Positions 59,107 through 64,000 of a stretch of 64,000 bases of DNA are shown here, in pieces; the first letter of the stretch is position 1, and each line of letters starts with the position of its first letter. The notes beneath the pieces were generated by a model. That model was not told where the DNA came from and did no database searches. It worked only from the letters and a program-made list of their open reading frames with translations. The translations under genes and the position numbers were made by a program. The stretch spans positions 62,001-126,000 of the forward strand of contig CALUEX010000053.1 of NCBI GenBank assembly GCA_944319815.1, in the 5' to 3' direction. This DNA comes from an uncultured Prevotella sp. (lineage in GTDB: Bacteria > Bacteroidota > Bacteroidia > Bacteroidales > Bacteroidaceae).

Positions 59107-61050
59107 ATGATAATGGAAGCAGCTAAAAATGAATTTAATATCCTGAACAGCATAAATTACCCTGCCGACCTCAAGCGGTTGAAAGTGGAACAGCTGCCAC
59201 AGCTATGCAAGGAGCTGCGCGACGACATACTGAAAGAACTGTCGGTGAACCCCGGCCACCTTGCGTCGAGCATGGGGGCGGTGGAACTGACAGTGGCACT
59301 GCACTACGTCTACAACACGCCTGACGACCGACTGGTGTGGGACGTGGGGCACCAAGCCTACGGACACAAAATCATCACGGGCAGGAAAGACCGCTTCTGC
59401 ACCAACCGTAAGCTGCACGGCCTGATGCCGTTCCCGTCGCCGCTAGAGAGCGAATATGACAGCTTCGTGTGCGGACACGCATCCAACTCCATCTCGGCCG
59501 CGCTCGGCATGGCCGTGGCCGACAAGAAACTCGGCAACGACAAACGGCACGTGGTGGCCATAATAGGCGACGGCGCAATGAGCGGCGGACTGGCCTTCGA
59601 GGGCCTCAACAACGTATCGACGACGCCCAACGACATACTCATAGTGCTCAACGACAACAACATGAGCATTGACCGCAGCGTGGGCGGGATGAAGCAGGCC
59701 TTGTTGAAGCTGAACACCAACGAGACTTACAACCGCATAAGGTTCAAGGCCTCGCGCTGGCTCAACTCCAAGGGATACCTCAACGAAGACCGCCGCAAGG
59801 GCATCATCAGGCTGAACAACGCGCTGAAGTCGGCCATAAGCCACCAGCAAAACATATTCGAGGGGCTCAACATCAGGTACTTCGGCCCCTTCGACGGGCA
59901 CAACGTAGTGGAGCTTGTGCGCATACTGAGGCAGCTGAAGGACATGAAAGGCCCTAAACTGCTGCACCTGCACACCATAAAGGGGCACGGATACACCCCC
60001 GCGGAGAAAGACCCTACCGTATGGCACGCGCCGGGATGCTTCAACATCGACGCCGAGGAGCGCATCGTGAGCGACGAGACGGGCACGCCGCCGAAGTTCC
60101 AGACGGTGTTCGGCGAGACGCTCCTCGAGCTGGCAAAGGTCAACCCGCGCATCGTGGGAGTGACCCCAGCCATGCCCACGGGATGCTCCATGAACATCAT
60201 GATGAAGGCTATGCCCGACCGCGTGTTCGACGTAGGCATAGCCGAAGGCCACGCCGTGACCTTCTCGGCTGGCATGGCCAAGGAGGGGCTGCTGCCCTTC
60301 TGCAACATATACAGCTCGTTCGCGCAGCGTGCTTACGACAACATCATACACGACGCGGCCATACTGCGGCTGCCCGTAGTGCTCTGCCTTGACCGCGCCG
60401 GGCTTGTCGGCGAGGACGGGGCGACGCACCACGGCGCGTTCGACATTGCCGCCCTGCGTCCCATACCCAACCTTACCATCGCCTCGCCGATGGACGAGCA
60501 CGAGCTGCGCAACCTGATGTACACGGCGCAACTGCCGCAAAACGACCCACATACGCCGTGCAAATACCCCTTCGTCATCAGGTATCCGCGCGGCCACGGC
60601 GTGCTGGTAGACTGGCGAAACGAGTTCGAGGAAATAAAAATAGGCACCGGCCGACGGCTGAAGGAGGGCCGCGACGTGGCCGTGCTGACCGTTGGCCCAA
60701 TCGGCAACGTTGCCGCCAAAGCCATAGCGAAGGCCGAAAGCGACAGCCATGGGGAACTGTCCGTGGCGCACTACGATATGCGCTTCATCAAGCCTTTGGA
60801 CGAGGAGCTGCTTCATGAGGTCGCACAAAAGTTCCACAGGATTGTCACCGTAGAGGACGGAGTGCGCTCTGGCGGCTTCGGCTCGGCCGTGCTCGAATGG
60901 ATGTCTGACCACGGCTTCGCGCCCAAAGTCACGCGCCTCGGCCTGCCGGACGAGTTCGTGGAGCACGGCACAGTAGACGAACTACGGCACATAGTGGGCA
61001 TAGACGCCGACGCAATAGCCAAGGCAATAAGGACTATCGGCGAACAATGA
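59107..61050 (+). CDS. dxs: 1-Deoxy-D-xylulose-5-phosphate synthase
   Basis: 647 residues from ATG 59107 (an ATG at 59113 is equally possible). The frame extends up to 59023 through repeat and promoter DNA, which I reject. It condenses pyruvate and glyceraldehyde 3-phosphate in the first step of the MEP isoprenoid pathway. Seen: [20 protein letters not shown], the thiamine diphosphate site [20 protein letters not shown] ending in DNNMSID, the pyrimidine-binding domain with [18 protein letters not shown] and [15 protein letters not shown], and a C-terminal transketolase domain ([18 protein letters not shown]). trkA follows 39 bases later, so they may be co-transcribed. Confidence 0.95.
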   Translation: MIMEAAKNEFNILNSINYPADLKRLKVEQLPQLCKELRDDILKELSVNPGHLASSMGAVELTVALHYVYNTPDDRLVWDVGHQAYGHKIITGRKDRFCTNRKLHGLMPFPSPLESEYDSFVCGHASNSISAALGMAVADKKLGNDKRHVVAIIGDGAMSGGLAFEGLNNVSTTPNDILIVLNDNNMSIDRSVGGMKQALLKLNTNETYNRIRFKASRWLNSKGYLNEDRRKGIIRLNNALKSAISHQQNIFEGLNIRYFGPFDGHNVVELVRILRQLKDMKGPKLLHLHTIKGHGYTPAEKDPTVWHAPGCFNIDAEERIVSDETGTPPKFQTVFGETLLELAKVNPRIVGVTPAMPTGCSMNIMMKAMPDRVFDVGIAEGHAVTFSAGMAKEGLLPFCNIYSSFAQRAYDNIIHDAAILRLPVVLCLDRAGLVGEDGATHHGAFDIAALRPIPNLTIASPMDEHELRNLMYTAQLPQNDPHTPCKYPFVIRYPRGHGVLVDWRNEFEEIKIGTGRRLKEGRDVAVLTVGPIGNVAAKAIAKAESDSHGELSVAHYDMRFIKPLDEELLHEVAQKFHRIVTVEDGVRSGGFGSAVLEWMSDHGFAPKVTRLGLPDEFVEHGTVDELRHIVGIDADAIAKAIRTIGEQ

Positions 61051-61089
61051 TTGCCCGTAGATGCACGAAACTAACATAAAGAAGAACAA

Positions 61090-62433
61090 ATGAAAATCAT
61101 CATCGCAGGGGCTTACGCCATAGGAACGCACCTCGCAAGACTGCTATCGCGCAACGACCAAGACGTAGTGCTCATCGACGAGGACGAGGAACGCCTCAAC
61201 AACATAGGCAGCGACTATGACCTGATGACCATGCACGCCTCGCCGACGAGCGTAAAGGCACTGAAAGACGCCGGCGCGGGGCACGCCGACCTGTACATCG
61301 GGGTGACTCCCGACGAGAACATGAACATGAACAGCTGCATCCTGGCCAAGGCTCTCGGCGTGAAGAAGACCGTGGCCAAGGTGAACAACTACGAGTTCGT
61401 GAGCCCCGACATGAACGGGATATTCAATAAAGTGGGCATCGACTCTATCGTATACCCGGAGAACTTGGCTGCCCACGACATAGTGAACGGCCTGAAGATG
61501 AGCTGGGTGCGCCAGCGGTGGGACGTGCACAACGGCGCGCTAATCATGCTCGGCATCAAGCTGAGGGAGACGTGCGAAATCTTAAACGAACCGCTTAAAG
61601 ACCTCTGCAAGCCTGAGTCGCCCTATCACATCGTGGCCGTGAAGCGCGGCGACGACACCATAATACCGCGCGGCGACGACGTGCTGAAGGTGTACGACAT
61701 GGCATACTTCATGACGACGCGCAACTACATACCCTACATAAGGAAAATAGTAGGCAAGGAACATTACGTTGACGTGAAGAACGTAATGGTGATGGGAGGC
61801 GGCAACACGGCCATACGCGCCGTGCAAATGATGCCCGAATACATGAGCGTAAAAATATTCGAGGCCGACGAGAAGCGCTGCGAACACATCAACGAGATGA
61901 TTGACACCGACCGCGCGATGGTCATCAACGGCGACGGACGCGACATATCGCTGCTCGTGGAGGAAGGAGTGAAGAACACGCAGGCCTTCGTAGCCCTGAC
62001 CGGCAACGCCGAGACGAACATCCTGGCGTGCCTCACGGCTAAGCGACTGGGCGTGCGCAAGACCATCGCCATGGTGGAAAACATCGACTATGTGAAGATG
62101 GCTGAGAGCCTGGACATAGGCACCATAATCAACAAGAAGGCCATAGCGGCCAGCCACATATACCAGATGATGCTCGACGCCGACGTCAAGAACACGCGCT
62201 TCCTTATGACGGCGAACGCCGACGTGGCAGAGTTCACCGCACAACAAGGCTCAAAGGTGACGAAAAAGAAAGTGTACGAACTTGACTTCCCGCACGGAAC
62301 GACAATCGGAGGGCTCGTCCGCAACGGCGAGGGACACCTCGTTTCGGGAGGCTCGCAGATTGAGGCCGGCGACATTGTCGTCGTGTTCTGCCACAACGTT
62401 AATATGTCGAAGATAGAAAAATTCTTCAATTAA
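61090..62433 (+). CDS. trkA: Trk potassium uptake system regulatory subunit TrkA
   Basis: A 447-residue cytoplasmic NAD-binding subunit that gates TrkH. It has two RCK units in tandem: TrkA_N 1 (KIIIAGAYAIGTHLARLLSR, acidic VLIDEDEERL) with its TrkA_C, and TrkA_N 2 (VMVMGGGNTAIRAVQMM, IFEADEKRCEHI) with its TrkA_C ending in AGDIVVVFCHNVNM. The first glycine motif is GAYAIG instead of the usual GAGEVG. trkH starts 9 bases after the stop. Confidence 0.95.
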   Translation: MKIIIAGAYAIGTHLARLLSRNDQDVVLIDEDEERLNNIGSDYDLMTMHASPTSVKALKDAGAGHADLYIGVTPDENMNMNSCILAKALGVKKTVAKVNNYEFVSPDMNGIFNKVGIDSIVYPENLAAHDIVNGLKMSWVRQRWDVHNGALIMLGIKLRETCEILNEPLKDLCKPESPYHIVAVKRGDDTIIPRGDDVLKVYDMAYFMTTRNYIPYIRKIVGKEHYVDVKNVMVMGGGNTAIRAVQMMPEYMSVKIFEADEKRCEHINEMIDTDRAMVINGDGRDISLLVEEGVKNTQAFVALTGNAETNILACLTAKRLGVRKTIAMVENIDYVKMAESLDIGTIINKKAIAASHIYQMMLDADVKNTRFLMTANADVAEFTAQQGSKVTKKKVYELDFPHGTTIGGLVRNGEGHLVSGGSQIEAGDIVVVFCHNVNMSKIEKFFN

Positions 62434-62442
62434 GCCGCAACG

Positions 62443-63900
62443 ATGATAAACTTCAAACTTGTCTACAAGGTCATAGGCTCGCTGCTTTTCATCGAGGCTT
62501 TCATGATGTTGGCTTGCCTTGCCGTGTCGATATATTACCGCGAGGACGACGTCCCGGCATTCCTCACGACCATCACTATAACCGTGCTTGCCGCGATAGG
62601 CCTAAAATACAAAGGCTACAAGGCCGAGAACCTTATGGGAAGGCGCGAGGCTTACCTACTGGTCTCGCTGACGTGGGTCATCTTCAGCGCACTGGGTGCG
62701 CTACCGTTGGTCATAAGCGGCTACATACCGAGCTTCACCGACGCATTCTTTGAGACCATGTCGGGCTTCACGACGACCGGCGCAACAATAATAGACGACG
62801 TCGAAGCACTGCCCCACGGGCTGCTGTTCTGGCGCTCGCTGACCCACTGGATAGGCGGTCTCGGCATCATGTTCTTCACCATTGCCGTGCTGCCCTCACT
62901 CGTCGGAGGTAGCGTAAAGGTGTTCTCGGCCGAGGCTACGGGCCCGATAAAAAGCAAGATGCACCCGAGACTGAGCACCACGGCGAAATGGATTTGGGCC
63001 ATATACCTCATCCTGACGGTGTCGTGCGCAGCGTGCTTCTACGTGTTTGGCATGGGATTTTTCGACAGCGTGAACTATTCAATGTCAATAACGGCGACGG
63101 GAGGCTTCGCCACACATAACTCAAGCATCAGCTTCTTCGATTCCGCAGCGATAGATTATACGGCCGCGGTGTTCATGATTTTGTCAGGCATCAACTTTTC
63201 GTTGCTATATATGCTGATGTTCAAGGGCAAGGTAAAAAACTTTTTCAAGGACACCGAGCTTCGCTTCTATCTCGCCGTAATATCAATATCCACCCTGTTC
63301 ATCACCTACATCCTGACGACGAGAAGCGGCATGGCCATAGCCGACTCGTTCAGGAATGCCCTGTTCCAAGTAACCTCGTTCATCTCCACCACCGGCCTTT
63401 TCAACACCGACGCGGGTCTATGGCCGCACATTACGTGGGTAGTCCTGACCATCTGCATGGTGTTCGGGTCGTGTGCCGGAAGCACGAGCGGCGGTATAAA
63501 ATGCATCAGGGGAGCCATGCTACTGCGCATAATAAGAAACGAATTCAAGCATATCCTGCATCCCAGGGCCGTAATTCCCGTGAAATTGAACGGCACAAAC
63601 ATACCTTCATCGGCGCAAGCCACGCTCCTGGTGTTCCTGTCACTGTACGGGATAACGTGCCTTGCGGCGTTCTGTTGCTTCCAGATGATGGGCATAGAGA
63701 GCACCAACGCCATAACCATAGCCATCAGCAGTGCCAGCAACGTGGGGCCTGCCTTGGGAGGAGTGATTGGCCCGACGATGTCATGGAGCAGCCTGCCGGA
63801 CGCCGCAAAATGGATATGCTCCGGGCTGATGCTCATGGGACGACTCGAGTTTCTTAGCGTTTTCGTGCTGTTCACACGGGCTTTCTGGAAAGAGAACTAA
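62443..63900 (+). CDS. trkH: Trk potassium uptake system channel TrkH
   Basis: A 485-residue inner-membrane protein with four M1-P-M2 pore repeats. The selectivity segments centre on Gly: MSGFTTTGATIIDD, SITATGGFATHNSS, FISTTGLFNTDAG and SASNVGPALGGVIG. Typical early motifs are LTHWIGGLGIMFFTIAVLPS and GSCAGSTSGGIKCIR before the last repeats. It takes up potassium under TrkA control; the operon arrangement supports this. Confidence 0.95.
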   Translation: MINFKLVYKVIGSLLFIEAFMMLACLAVSIYYREDDVPAFLTTITITVLAAIGLKYKGYKAENLMGRREAYLLVSLTWVIFSALGALPLVISGYIPSFTDAFFETMSGFTTTGATIIDDVEALPHGLLFWRSLTHWIGGLGIMFFTIAVLPSLVGGSVKVFSAEATGPIKSKMHPRLSTTAKWIWAIYLILTVSCAACFYVFGMGFFDSVNYSMSITATGGFATHNSSISFFDSAAIDYTAAVFMILSGINFSLLYMLMFKGKVKNFFKDTELRFYLAVISISTLFITYILTTRSGMAIADSFRNALFQVTSFISTTGLFNTDAGLWPHITWVVLTICMVFGSCAGSTSGGIKCIRGAMLLRIIRNEFKHILHPRAVIPVKLNGTNIPSSAQATLLVFLSLYGITCLAAFCCFQMMGIESTNAITIAISSASNVGPALGGVIGPTMSWSSLPDAAKWICSGLMLMGRLEFLSVFVLFTRAFWKEN

Positions 63901-63950
63901 ACAAAACTTAATGTCGCCGACACGCGACCTAAACTTAAAGACACTGGAAT

Positions 63951-64000
63951 ATGGAACCCATAAAGTTCAAACCAATACTCAAGCCAACCATCTGGGGTGG
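63951..64000 (+). CDS. manA: Mannose-6-phosphate isomerase, class I (5' end only)
   Basis: The frame from ATG 63951 gives MEPIKFKPILKPTIWGG and runs off the window. That is the standard N-terminus of Bacteroidetes type I phosphomannose isomerase (FxPILKxTIWGG). It starts 50 bases after trkH. Only 16-17 residues are visible, so the assignment rests on that signature. Confidence 0.7.
   Translation, partial: MEPIKFKPILKPTIWG

Noticed and set aside
1..64000. tRNA, rRNA, riboswitch or phage gene
   Set aside because: No cloverleaf with a GTTCGAnTC-type T-arm, no conserved riboswitch core and no phage or transposase protein was found on reading both strands; a covariance-model scan would be needed to exclude small RNAs.

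Overview
The window looks like chromosomal DNA of a Bacteroidales bacterium, most likely Prevotellaceae-like, with moderately high GC content. The evidence is the gene set (SprA of the type IX secretion system, DUF3822, DUF3737, DUF5723 and DUF6722 proteins, an EtfAB/acyl-CoA dehydrogenase cluster, butyrate kinase with phosphate butyryltransferase, meso-diaminopimelate dehydrogenase) and the promoters. Promoters carry the Bacteroidetes -7 element TAnnTTTG, in several cases with a TTG or TTTG about 20 bases upstream, and Shine-Dalgarno sites are mostly absent. I saw no rRNA, tRNA, CRISPR array, phage or transposase gene.

Layout. 0-8 kb: AraC regulator, acetyltransferase, CorC/HlyC-type membrane protein, a PhoB/PhoR-like two-component pair and RmuC. 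8-18 kb: RecD-like helicase diverging from a small-protein/DUF3822/rsmD operon, PAP2 phosphatase, a histidine kinase reduced to its kinase core, a half-size EamA transporter, cardiolipin synthase, DnaG primase, and a small membrane-protein pair (DUF6722 plus a 37-residue ORF coupled to it). 18-27 kb: META-domain lipoprotein, EtfB, EtfA, acyl-CoA dehydrogenase, a PBP4-type carboxypeptidase with a PH-domain protein, and L-aspartate oxidase. 27-38 kb: cupin, a large secreted protein with fibronectin-III-like repeats and a type IX sorting tail, thioredoxin-like lipoprotein, DUF418 and EamA membrane proteins, DUF3737 protein, PafA-like alkaline phosphatase and a calcineurin-like phosphoesterase. 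38-51 kb: butyrate kinase and phosphate butyryltransferase, a hypothetical protein, and ruvA-sprA. 51-64 kb: DUF5723 outer-membrane protein with a lipoprotein, DAP dehydrogenase, secreted C1-family aminopeptidase, DXS, TrkA/TrkH and the start of manA.

The genes are mostly housekeeping; the unusual content is between them. Nearly every intergenic gap holds repeated, palindromic DNA of several families. (1) Hairpins whose arms are degenerate 7- or 8-base tandem repeats, each locus with its own unit but the second arm an almost exact reverse complement of the first. They sit at gene ends, supply stop codons, and in one case lie in frame inside the RecD-like helicase. (2) Short palindromes built on GYAAAAGGnnnCCTTTYGC. 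(3) Three copies of a ~190 bp MITE-like element with 18 bp terminal inverted repeats. (4) G/C-rich hairpins containing CCCACCCCAACCCTCCCG. (5) Hairpins beginning GTAGGGAC. (6) A composite of families 2 and 4 plus a degenerate ~10-base array, present as two inverted copies flanking a ~7.4 kb block. (7) An extended promoter cassette found at least seven times. The first family is my best candidate for undescribed biology.
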